Source: Oryzias latipes (lineage: Eukaryota > Chordata > Actinopteri > Beloniformes > Adrianichthyidae). From it: a stretch of 64,000 nucleotides of DNA. Every line of letters begins with the position of its first letter. The stretch's first letter is position 1. The translations under genes were made by a program, and so were the position numbers. The notes beneath the pieces are model-generated. The model ran no database searches and was not told the DNA's origin. It saw nothing but the letters and a program-made list of their open reading frames with translations. Below, piece by piece: positions 1 through 15,408 of this stretch. The DNA is taken from positions 8,709,261 to 8,773,260 of the forward strand of contig NC_019866.2 in NCBI RefSeq assembly GCF_002234675.1, read 5' to 3'.

Positions 1-1
1 C

Positions 2-4909
<4,908 letters not shown>

Positions 4910-6830
4910 AGACCCTCTGGCTTCTGCTCACTAAGGGACCTTTGGTAAAAGGATCTGTGGACAGACTGTCAAGCTCCGTTTGGATTTTATAATGTCCACC
5001 TGTTTCCAAGATTTTCATTGGAGTTAGGTTGACAGTGTTTGTCACAAGGACCGTCTGCTAGTAATCTTTGCAGAAAAAAAAATAAAATAAAATAAAGGGA
5101 ACTATCTGTTGTCTGCAAAAACAGCAGGCAATTTAATGAAGTAATTCTGTTACAGATGGACTTGTTTTTATTATTAAAAATATATGAAGAAAACCAAGTC
5201 TTTAATGTCAAAGACTTAGGGACACTATCCTAAAATCTAACATTTTAAAAGTAGATAAGAGGAAAAGAAAGTGATTTGTCGAAGGGAATTCCTTTATTTT
5301 ATTTATTGTTTTTATGTATCTCAGCGGCTTTTTAGTTTTCTCTCTCTTAGCTTCTCATAAGTGCCATCAAAACGGTAAAAGCTGTATTAGAAATACATTT
5401 CAAAAGTTGCCCTGGGGTAGTGATTGAACCGATTGACTGTTTTAAATGTGGTTTGAAAAAAAAAAAAGACTTTCTATATAAGTATTATAAACAAGAATGT
5501 AGATAAGTGTCGAAAGCACTTCAAGTGACAAGCCTTAAAGGGCAAGTCAGGGTCAAACACAACCATGAATATTTATAATATATGATGGCGTTTAATCCAT
5601 TTCCTTTTGGTAATCCACGTAAAGAAGCAGAGAGATTGTTGGTTCTTTTTTTTTATACCTTATCAGCGATGTAAAAGGGGTCTTACTGTCAGTTTTACTG
5701 CCTACTGTTTATTTATGTTTCACACAAACCTTTTTTTTTATTTTTTTGCCTGTAAAATTAGCCTCTCACTGCCCTCATTTTTTATACTCTGTATATTTGT
5801 GGAAACCCATGAATAACCTTTTCTGAGCATCACTTTAGATGTATTAAGCTATGCTTATATCAGCTGCTATCTCGTATCTTCCCTGCAAACATTCCTCCAG
5901 TGCTCATGTCTTGTTTGGTTTAGACGCTGTGCCTTTAGGTGACACCCAGACTGCTTGATTTGGTGAATCCTGTCCCTACGTGGACGGAACGGACTTCCTG
6001 TAACCGTTGAGATCGGGGCTCTCGCCTCGCCTTGCTCGTGTTTGCAGCGGCGCGGAAGCCTTTGAGCATGGCTGCTGGGCTGTGACTGCTTATGCCCTGT
6101 CACTCCTCAGGGAGGTGTTTTATGGCATGCAGAGAGGAACGCTTCCCCTGCATCTACAGCAGCTTCCAGTCCAGAAGCCATAGAGCTGCATCTTCACGCG
6201 GTTGTTTAAAGAGACGCAGGAAGAAGAAAGACGGAAAAAAGAAAAAAAACACTACTATGTAGTGCTGAGCCCTGTAAGGTTTTGCAAAATTCTCCGACGA
6301 CTTTCAGCTCGTGTAATGCAACTTTATTTTCATGTGAGCTGAACAAAAAAAAGAGAAGAAATTCTCTGTTCAACATTTCGTGCACATTTCAGCAAAGTCT
6401 TTAGAAAAACGTAGAATTTTGTAAAAGTGACCTTTTCATTTTGTTTGAACACAAGCAGAGGTGAGTAGGCTACTATTTTTGGTGACTTTAACAGCTAGTT
6501 GTTTCCTAGACTGAGGTGTCATTGTTCTATTCTGTTCACCGTAGATCCAGCTACTGTTCACTCAGACCTGGGAAGTATGTTGATGTTGGGCCAGTTCCCA
6601 GTTCTCACTTACAAGTGGAACAGTTCTTTGTTTTGGTTTTTATATATAACTGGTCTTCTAATTTCCCCACAGGGTCGCACTAAGTGTTTTTTTGTACATT
6701 CAGCCTCTGCATTTCTGTTTGTAAATATTTTTGTTCTTGGTAGATTGTTTCCTGAGGAGTCTTATGTTTCTAAAATGATTGTTATGTACTAAAAGGACAA
6801 AAATAAAGTGTACGTCATTTAGCATTATAT
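4910..6830 (+). other. notch3: notch3 3' untranslated region
   Basis: AT-rich non-coding sequence follows the TGA at 4907-4909. The first convincing strong poly(A) signal in suitable context is AATAAA at 6802-6807, giving a 3'UTR of about 1.9 kb. An AATAAA-like run at 5080-5095 (repeated AATAAA units) could be used for a shorter form. No open frame here looks like a protein. Confidence 0.7.
6802..6807 (+). terminator. Poly(A) signal, probable end of notch3 mRNA
   Basis: Canonical AATAAA followed by a T/G-containing stretch. It is the last such signal before the opposing rdh8 gene. Confidence 0.6.
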
Positions 6831-7704
6831 AAAACCAAGGCTGTGACTGATGCTTTATTAGTACTGATATGAGTTTTTCTATAACAACAGTCAACTGTAA
6901 AACGTCTCTGTCGATTATTCTTTTTTTTATGGGAAAACAACATTTTGTAAGTTTTCCGCACTTTGGTCTACATCTTGCCATGTGGTCAAAGCTCAGAATC
7001 AAAATACACTTGTGTACAACTATAGATAGCCCTCTACATGTGGACACATTAACACAAATTTGAATGTTTTGGGACAGTTTAGGCAAAAATTACTTCTGAT
7101 TCAATGTCATGAAACAATTACATCTAAACAGATCTTTTGACTCGACTAAATACAGGCATGAAACTAATAATTTAACCTATGATCTGTAATACGAAGGATT
7201 TTCATTTTTAGGAAACCAATGCTGGAGTCAAAAAGGTTTTACTCGGAATGAATTACTTAAACACATTTGTTTGTGAAGATTTTAAAGTTAAAGAGTCAGG
7301 TGGTCCACAAACTTCCCACTCGTTTGTTTATTGATCTAATTAGTTTAAAACAAGAACATGTACATTTAATTTTCCAAGAAAAAATTAGTTTGCATTGAAA
7401 GCTATCAATAGATTTGTTTTTCACTAATTCCTTTCATTTGAATAATTTAAACACAAAATCTCATTTATTTTTTAACATATCTTTAGTGTTTTTAAAAATA
7501 GCACAGATTAGTTAACTGTAACGTTACTATTCTCACAGAAGAAAACTTTTTCTGTTGTTTTATCATGAATTTAAAAATAATGATATGGCATTGATACCAT
7601 TAATAGTAAGTTTATCAATCAATCAAAGAAAAAAAAAATATACAAAACCACTTTTTAAAATAAGGGGACTAAAACTTTGAATCAAGTCATCAGGAATCAA
7701 ACCA
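6831..7704. other. Convergent intergenic stretch between notch3 and rdh8
   Basis: About 0.9 kb of AT-rich sequence with no convincing open frame. The distal part is probably the rdh8 3'UTR: TTTATT at 7464-7469 reads AATAAA on the minus strand. I see no repeat or RNA gene here. Confidence 0.5.
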
Positions 7705-9185
7705 TTATTTCTTGCGGAGCATCCGCAGAAGGCCAAGCGTAGCATTAAACATGCCTTCATGTTTAAAGATCATTTTATAGAAGGTGTCCAGTGGCAGCCT
7801 GCCGGTGGGATCGGCGTGCTTCAGGGCGGTCATGGGCATGTACAGCTGGTTTGTCTGGTGGCGCAAAGGCGGCTCCTTGGCTGTGATCACTTTATGTGTT
7901 TGCTAACAAGTAAAAAAAAAAATCCATCCATCACCAGGAGACACATTGTGATTCTGTGTATTGCCTGACAAAATGAGTTGTGGTGTAACTTAGAATCCAG
8001 CTCCCACTTACCTCAGCCACCTCCTCTGGTGTCTGACCGAGTGAGAGGAAGACCTTTTTAGAGTATGGCAGGTAAATTTCCCAGAAGATTCGTGCCGTCT
8101 CCTCATCTGCTTCTGACAGGTCCATCTTCTCAGCATCTTCGTACACTTTCTTCTCAAACTCAGTCACCACGGGACCCGGTTCTACTAAAGTGGTCCTAGC
8201 GACAGGCACAGGAATGCTGTTTTAGTTCAGTCATTTGGCAATAAAGATCCCTCCAATGTCAAGCAATGTAAGCAGACAGAATTTATAAAGCAGAGGTAAC
8301 TTATAGTCACTTGATGTTAAACTTCAATGCTTGCACTGCTAAACTTTCGCAAAATCCCTCCACGGCAAATTTGGAGGCAGAGTAGACATCGTTGAACAGA
8401 AGTCCTGTAAGGAAATTATATAAAAAAAAATGTCTAAGCAACCTCCTGACTCCAAACAGTTCCCAGAAGTGTCACTCAAATGTCACACCCTGTATTCCCA
8501 TGACACTGCTCATCACCACAATATGGCCGCTCTGCTGTCGCTTCATGTCAGGCAGCACCTCTTTCACCAGCCGGACCAGGCCAAAGAAGTTGGTGTCAAA
8601 GAGCTCTTTCATAGTAGCAATACTTTGGCACTCCAATGGTCCGATCATACCAACCCCAGCATTGCTCACTGCAAGGAAACACGGATAAAACCTATAATCT
8701 CTACATAGGAAGATCTCCCTACTTATCTTAAATTGTGAATATAAGTGGAGGAAACAGACCCAGGACATCCACTCGCCTGTTGGACAGGCTGTTGACACAC
8801 TCTTTGATGGAGTCTTCACAGCAAGCGTCCAACTCTTTGATTTCCAGGGTCTTATTTAATGAGTCACCAGCTGCTTCCTCCAAAGGACCCCGTTTCCCAA
8901 GATCCCTCATGGTGGCGACCACTGTCTCACACAAACAACGAGCACACTGCACATGTCAGTAACTGCAGACATGTCCGCTCGCCAGGTCATCGCTGTAAAT
9001 GAAAATTTGTTCTCAACAGATCCTTCTTGTAAAAAAAAAGCAGGTGAAATAAATAAAAATAGATTCAGGCTGAGTGAGGAGAGTTAACCTTGAAAGCGTC
9101 TACGTTCATCATTGGCGAGCCGCACGGCCACAGCCAGGCCAATGCCAGAGGAGCAGCCAGTCACCAACACTCGTCTGGCTCCCAT
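7705..9185 (-). CDS. rdh8: Retinol dehydrogenase 8 (photoreceptor all-trans-retinal reductase, SDR family)
   Basis: Short-chain dehydrogenase that reduces all-trans-retinal to retinol with NADPH in photoreceptor outer segments. Six coding exons on the minus strand: 9089-9185, 8760-8921, 8489-8668, 8311-8404, 8012-8195, 7705-7902, giving 304 residues (human RDH8 is about 311). The cofactor motif TGCSSGIG is at residues 9-16 and SNAG at 88-91 (usual NNAG). The catalytic set is Ser141, Tyr154 and Lys158 in YSASK, and [11 protein letters not shown] follows. [26 protein letters not shown] and the PPLRHQTN C-terminal segment are typical of RDH8. The related HSD17B1 shares the fold but fits less well. 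The ATG at 9185 begins the Rossmann strand directly. A non-coding first exon probably lies near 10002-10035, joined to an acceptor before 9233. Confidence 0.93.
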
Positions 9186-9350
9186 TTAATTTGACGTCTG
9201 TCCCCCAGTTGAGGTGGACCCTTGAATGATGTACTGAAAACAATTATGACTCTTAGTCAGAGTGCAATTGGTTACTTTTTTGTAAAACACAAAACTAAAC
9301 AAAAATGCCAAAATTTTATTAAACCAAGACGTGACGTTCAAGTTGGTGGA

Positions 9351-9383
9351 ATATTTCATTCATATATTATATGAATGAAATAT
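9351..9383. repeat. 33-bp AT-rich perfect palindrome
   Basis: Two 16-bp arms around a single central T are exact reverse complements. The core arm is ATTTCATTCATATA. The palindrome lies in the inferred first intron of rdh8. Confidence 0.85.
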
Positions 9384-10020
9384 ATGATATAATGCCTTGA
9401 CATTAATCTTGTGAGAGTGCTGGCATGTAAATATATATATATATATTGCAGAATGGCCTTTTTTCTGTTATTTTTTAACAAATGTTTTTATCATATCAAG
9501 TTATACAGCAGTGCAATCAGGTCTACAGAAGATAAGACTCCAGCTTATCTTCTACATCCCATTTCATTTATGTTGCACAAGTGTTACATTCTTTTTGGGG
9601 TCTTCTGGAAAGTGTTCAGATGTATAACTTTAAATAATTGTGTGCTGCATTATTTTTCTACAAGAACATACTTCAAATCTACATAGGGGGTTGATAAACA
9701 ATATTTATAAGAGCAGGTTCTGCAAAGTAAAACAACAAATGTATCAAGGTCACTGTCGAAAGTGCAGACGTGGAAAGCTCCAACACAAGGTAAGCTGACT
9801 CAGACAAGCCGAGGCCTGTCGTTGCCATTAGCAGGGCAGCAGTCTACCGACCTGCGGGACAGCAGCGCCTTCCTCACTGCGACCGCAGAGGGAAACAGAC
9901 GCCAAAAACACCAAGCCGTGAGAGGAGAAAACACACGGAGAGCAGCAGGCGCGTTAAGAGCTGGGATCATGCGGCGCTTAGCGCAGGGATTATTTACTTA
10001 CAGGGTCAGGTTCCATTCAC

Positions 10021-10035
10021 TCTGGGAATTGTAGT
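10021..10035 (-). promoter_or_regulatory. ZNF143/STAF-type promoter element of rdh8
   Basis: Read on the minus strand the site is ACTACAATTCCCAGA, the core of the known vertebrate ZNF143 (SBS) promoter motif. It lies just upstream of a predicted splice donor after 10002 in the rdh8 orientation, where a transcription start would be expected. The motif is seen; its use as the rdh8 promoter is inference. Confidence 0.55.
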
Positions 10036-12460
10036 TCTTTAGAGAATGACTTCTTCGAAAACTAGACATTAATGTAAATATCAATATTGCCCTTATTGCT
10101 GCTTTTGCAGCTTTGGTATGAAATGGATCGAAAAGAATTATACAATATTCAGTGCAATTTTTTGCTTTATTTTAAAATATACATTTTTTTAAATACATTT
10201 TTACCGTTATTATTAACATAAAATGAATAAAGTCTTAACAAAAAATCACCGTCAATGTTGTCAATTTAGGCCCCAGACTGAGGATTTTGAGTCACAGTTC
10301 CATATTTTGGCCGCTAGAGGGCACACTCTTCCCTCTCTCTACTGCTTGCAGCAGGGCGTCAGATGTGAAACAGCTGGAGTTTCATCTGTCCACGCGCGCG
10401 CACACAAACAACTTTAGGTCTCACGTGTTTTTGTAACAGCCGTTTTAAACAAAAACGTTTAAACGTCATTAAGAAATTTTAGCAAAACATTGTCCAACTT
10501 ATTGTTATTTTATAGGTAATACACTGTAATAGTAAATTAAAAAATGCGTAAAACGGTTTATTGTGTCATTTGAAACATCTGTTTAACATGTGGTTGAGAA
10601 TAATATCCTACGTGAAAAATCTTTTTTCAGATAAACAATCTGACTGTGTATATTGTTTCCTCTGTAGGACTTCTCACCTTGAATTAACATTAGGTCAAGG
10701 ACAAATGGTGTTGATAAAGTTGATATTGGCCACTGTTGGGGATTGTTAAATCTAGTTGCAGTTGGCATGGAGGCATAACTAGGTTTTAGAGATAATTAAG
10801 TTCTTTGTTTTTTGCATGCACAAAACACAAACCTTTGAAATAGCACCAGAAATGCAACTTAAAATATGCATTTTTTTTCTTGATATTATGAAATATCAAG
10901 CTTGTTTTATAACACAGAGGAAGTTACACCCCTCATTGCAGCTCACTGCCCAGTAACAGCAGGGAAAGCTCTCTACATTTGATGAATAGAACACTTATGT
11001 TACATAATCAGAAAACAGTTTTTTGTCATGTTATGTGAATAATGGTTGGTTATACAATCAGTATAATTTAGTTGAAGGGATACTAGCAATGACAGCAGAA
11101 TTATTGTGTAAGAATCTGGAGTTCTAGGTAATCGTCCAAGAAAGTGAGAATGAGAAGCACATGTTTCTATAGAGGATCCTGGCATAAACAAAAGATAAAT
11201 TTGGATATAAGGAAGAAATGTGCAAATTATTTGTTATTTGAGTATATTAATGATATTTTAATGCATAAGAAAAGTGAAAAAAGGTTAAAAGTATTTTTTT
11301 GGGTTTAGATAATAAGGGTGACATACACACACTAAAACCTCCATAGATAATAAGTGTGACATACACACACTAAAACCTCCATAGTTAAAATAAGTTTTAA
11401 AAAAATGTTTTTTGGGGGGGTTATATAACTAAGCAAAAAAAAAAAAAAAAAAAATAAGTAAAAGAAAAAACTTAGGAAAAAAAACATGAAAAGTGAAAAC
11501 CACTATAACCCCCAAAATTAGTAGTGCTCATAAAAGTAACCCAAAAATATATATCCAGAGCATGAACAACCCAAAAATTGGGTTGAAGAAGAATCTCAAG
11601 TGTTTTTAAAATTGCACTAAAATGACAACGATTTTGCTTGTTCTAGTTATTTTTCCAAATCCTATCAGAAAATTAAATTTATTTTGAAAAATAAAATCAA
11701 GATAAACCACCTTATTATTCTTAAGTAAAATGCCTCCATTAAAGATTTAATTACTATTTAAATAGTGTTTGTGATTTTCTTTTGAAAGGGAACAATAACC
11801 AAAGACAGAATGTTCTGGAGGAAGAAAAGGCTAATTGTGAGAGCCGCAACAAAAGACAATCCTGCTCAATACTCCAGAGAAATGATTTCCTAACTCTCTG
11901 TCTTGTGTTTTTGTTTGTGGTGTAAATGGAGGATCAGGGTTGCCATATCTGCATTTTCTCTCCAGTAACTAATACTGCTGGAGAAACAGGCACTTTGATC
12001 ATGTGAGGCACTTCCTCACACAATGGTTCGTCTCAGGTGAGAACGATTCTCCTATTAATCAACAGCTTAAAAAAGTTTTGTACAGATGCACATGGGCTGA
12101 AAGTATTTTTTCTGCATTGTAATCCACCCACACGAGCACAGCTGTGAACACACAGGGTCACACTGACATTTAGTGAGTGCTCTTCTTTAGAGCCAGTCAG
12201 AAAATATCCACTCTTCTAAATGTTTGATGCTTTTATTGTTCAGTTTTTCTTTTGCTTTGTTATGCACATGTAAAAGGAAAGCACTAGATGAGATCAAATC
12301 TCACTTTTTTGCATTACAATCATATAGATTTCCAAAGATACATGTGACCCAGCATTTCAGTCTTTTGTGTTTCTTGGCTGAATTCTCATTGGTTTTGACA
12401 CTGAACAGTCTGGCTTGTGTTAAAAGTTCAGGGAGTGGTCAGTTTTTTGTTTCATAAGCA
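10036..12460. other. Intergenic DNA between rdh8 and the SOUL gene
   Basis: About 2.4 kb of AT-rich sequence with no supported gene. It contains a two-copy 38-bp tandem repeat at 11307-11382, a poly(A) run near 11437-11453 and a small palindrome at 11568-11584. Open frames are short and resemble no family I know. Confidence 0.6.
11307..11382. repeat. Tandem duplication, 2 x 38 bp
   Basis: Units 11307-11344 and 11345-11382 differ at one base (G/T). Each contains GTGACATACACACAC. A recent local duplication in non-coding DNA. Confidence 0.9.
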
Positions 12461-12539
12461 GAGAAAGCTTAAATACTTTCTTTCAGCCAGGCAACTCTCA
12501 CACCATCTGTGGCAAGAGGACACAACCATCTACCACAAT
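12440..12539 (+). other. Probable 5' non-coding exon of the SOUL gene
   Basis: A donor GTAAGA begins at 12540, and the next acceptor GCAG ends at 12637, directly before the ATG at 12639. The upstream limit is uncertain; an AT-rich TTAAATA near 12469 could serve as a TATA-like element, which would shorten the exon. Confidence 0.4.
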
Positions 12540-12638
12540 GTAAGAACAATTTTAGTTCGAATAGTTTGTGAATTTCACATTGTTTTGTTTTTCATGGAAA
12601 AATAATAAGAAAAAAAAACTTTCCATGTGTGTTGCAGG

Positions 12639-13753
12639 ATGTTTCTTTCAGGACTTGTTGGCTTCGTTCTGCTGCTCACAGCTGAGGCCGGAGTTGGGTA
12701 AGAAATCTGAGAATTGTTGTCAGAGTGTGTTGCATGGAAATTTTAACATGCTTATTATTAACATCTGATCCTTAATAACATTTACAGAAACTCCTCTAAA
12801 GTGGAGTTCTGCTTTGAAACACCAGAGTGTCTGCTGTTTGATCTCATCTGTGAGACCAGCACATATGAGGTTCGTAAAAGTAAAAGAATTTCATAAAAAA
12901 AAAACAGCAAACAGATGTTCACAGAATGTTTTTTCAATTGTCTTGCAGGTCCGTCACTATGATTCTGTGAAATGGGCTTCAACCAAAGAGTCATCCTACG
13001 CCTTTGAATTTGCTGCCCCAAAAATGTTTACACGACTGTTTAAGTACATCACTGGGGAAAATGAAGGAGGTACACGTTTATGATTCATTTTAACAACTGC
13101 TCTTTGTTAAAAAGAAAAAAAAAAGATTATAAAAATATGTATACAGACTTTCTTATTGCAATAGGTTTATTCTGTTTTTAAATTCTAAATGAAATCTTCA
13201 TCTTAAGGGAAGAAAATCGAAATGACCACACCAGTTGTTTTGAGAATGCCTGAGAAGAAGCTTTGGGAAAAGGGTGACTTCACAATGAGCTTTCTGCTGC
13301 CATCTGAACATCAGTCTAATCCTCCCAAACCCACAAATGTGGATGTAAGTCGACAACTGCAACAACAAAGACGGGGATTTTCCTTGATCAGTTGAAAATA
13401 AAAACTCGGTTTATCTTCAGGTATACATCCACGAAACACCTGAAATGAATGTCTATGTGAAGAGCTATGGAGGATGGTTGGCAACTTTGTCTGACAAACT
13501 CAAGTCAAACGAGCTCTCCTCCGCCCTTGATGCTGTCAACGCAAAGTACAAAAAGGGACACAGAAGTGTTGGTTATAACAGGTAAAAGAAATGACAAGCA
13601 TGTTTAAGATAGTAAAAAAGAGATGCACGTGTATAAATGTCATGTTTTAAATATGCATGTGTGTCTTCCTGCAGCCCTATGACTATACTGAAGAGGCACA
13701 ATGAGGTGTGGTACATTGTTGAGGGTGAACCTGTGTGTAACACAAGCGAGTGA
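12639..13753 (+). CDS. Secreted SOUL / heme-binding protein 2-like
   Basis: A small protein of the SOUL/HEBP fold, whose members bind heme or related tetrapyrroles. Six exons: 12639-12697, 12788-12869, 12949-13069, 13208-13344, 13421-13581, 13675-13753, giving 212 residues. Residues 1-20 (MFLSGLVGFVLLLTAEAGVG) look like a signal peptide, so the product is probably secreted, unlike cytosolic HEBP1/2. Family features include YEVRHYDSVKWAST near residue 45, the MTTPV motif (KIEMTTPVVLRMP), the VYVKSYGGW segment and a C-terminal PMTILKRHNEVWYIVEGEP. There are several cysteines in the N-terminal part and one near the C-terminus, consistent with disulfides in a secreted protein. Heme binding itself is not shown by the sequence. 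The start is chosen because the acceptor lies one base before it and the signal peptide begins there. Confidence 0.9.
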
Positions 13754-13893
13754 TTGGAAGCATCGTCTCCCTCCTGGAAGCTGGGAGCCTCTTTACTGCA
13801 CCTGCTGCAAGTCATACATGTAACCATCCAATCTAAGATGTAAATGAAATGTATAGCTATAATTTTGTCCCCCTGATTGTTTTCTTTTTATTC

Positions 13894-13899
13894 AATAAA
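13894..13899 (+). terminator. Poly(A) signal of the SOUL gene
   Basis: AATAAA about 140 bp after the stop codon, followed by a T/G-rich stretch. Confidence 0.75.
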
Positions 13900-13919
13900 T
13901 TCAACTTTTGCAGTAATTT

Positions 13920-15408
13920 GTTTAGTAAAATCTTTGGTTGGTCTTTGTTTTTTTTTTTGCTTTACTCAGGTTCCACTCTCATTCATCATGGTTAAAGGTT
14001 TTTTTTTTTTTTGCCATCATATGTTGGTTCACACATCAAGCAAAAGGTAAAGCAAACACGAAGGGCTTTGAAGACATCTTTTGCATTTTATAGGGTCTAG
14101 AAAAGGCGTGTGACGTTAAATTGGCGTGAGAATCAGGAAAGTGGAACTGGCACGGACATTTATGAGGACAATCTAATGTACAGGTGTCGTAATGTGTCAC
14201 CTTTGAGCCCTCTTTGACATCATTGTAATCATCTGAAAAGTAGCTCATTGTTGGTCTATCACCTTGACAGTTATTTAGATATGAGCATTTAATTTCATCA
14301 GATCAAGTGATAGCACGGCCTCCATTATGTGTTAAGATAACTGTTTTAAGGCTAAATATTTGCTAACATTAGTTGCTGTGAGGATCTGGAATTCTTTCTT
14401 AAACAGATTTTAATGCTTTGAGGTTTTTAGATTACATGCATAAATGTGTAAAACTGCTGTACTAAAGAAAATTAATAGACATAAGTCTAAATAATGACTA
14501 TAACTGTATGGAAATAACTGTGTTTGAAACTAAAGTTGACACATACAACATTGCATTTGCAACCTTTAACTCCTAAAGCAATCCTTCTGACAATAGAACA
14601 GAAAGAATTGGTAAAAGATTATATATAATTTTCTAGTGTTTTATCCAGAAACTGGACAGTTTTTGTCCAGATTTTGGTCTCAGTGACTTTTTTGGTCTGA
14701 ACAGTTTTGCCGAAATAATTTGTCGTGATTTATTTTTTATGATTGTAACATCATTCAGATTTTTTGAAGGAAAAAAAAATCACCTAGCAACAACAAAACA
14801 GTTGAACTCAAAGTGTAGTATTAATCTTTTCATTGCAGGAGGATCAAGTTCAAACTCATGTTCTACTGATAACATTTATTCAATCTTATATAAGAAAAAT
14901 GAAAAGTTACAGGAAATATTTTCTCATGTGCATCTTTTTATTTAAGTGAAAAATGACTTTATCTGCCATTGCACTAAAAAAAAATTCACTGAAAACTAAA
15001 GATTAAAGGCGAGGAAATGTGTGTGATTGCAAGTGGTTGTACACACTCCACTGTAGGTTCTTATCTTATCTCTTATCAGCTGGGTTCTGGTGTGGTTTAG
15101 TAAGTTATTTCATTACAGCAAGATTCCAGCAGGTGGCTATCTGTCTACCCTGGATGGGCTGCCTGTCTCTCAGGCTTGCTGACATACTGACTGGTTAGGA
15201 GTGCCAGTCAGGAGAGATTTTATGACCCCCACCTTGGATCGAAGTCCACTTGCAGGCCTCAAACTACCGTCAGTCTTTCTGAGCTGTTGAGCCTGACCAC
15301 CTGCAGCACTTTCTCCGACTGTCCCGCTGTGTCTGTTAGGACGTCCGACTTCTGTAACAATGGAGGTTGGGTTAAACTGATTGTGGATTTTCTGTCCCAC
15401 AACTCAAG
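13920..15408. other. Intergenic / upstream region of the NR5A gene
   Basis: About 1.5 kb of AT-rich sequence without a supported gene. It includes T runs at 13951-13960 and 14000-14012 and, nearer the receptor, a cluster of GATA motifs with an E-box (15061-15082). Confidence 0.55.
15061..15082 (-). promoter_or_regulatory. GATA-motif cluster overlapping an E-box, upstream of NR5A gene
   Basis: TTATCT at 15061-15066 and 15066-15071 and TTATCA at 15073-15078 read as (A/T)GATAA on the minus strand. CAGCTG at 15077-15082 is an E-box. The group lies about 330 bp before the first coding exon. GATA and E-box inputs are known for NR5A1 promoters; function here is inference. Confidence 0.35.

Larger units (their letters stand above)
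9186..10035 (-). other. rdh8: rdh8 5'UTR and first intron (inferred)
   Basis: On the minus strand a CAG acceptor precedes position 9233, leaving 48 nt of 5'UTR before the ATG at 9185. Upstream, a strong GTAAGT donor follows position 10002 and would close a short non-coding exon. The intron holds an AT-rich palindrome and a short (AT)n run near 9431. Inference from splice motifs only. Confidence 0.45.

Noticed and set aside
7705-9185. Reading the dehydrogenase as HSD17B1
   Set aside because: HSD17B1 is the closest relative, but the [23 protein letters not shown] and C-terminal segments fit RDH8 better, as does linkage to notch3 and camsap3.
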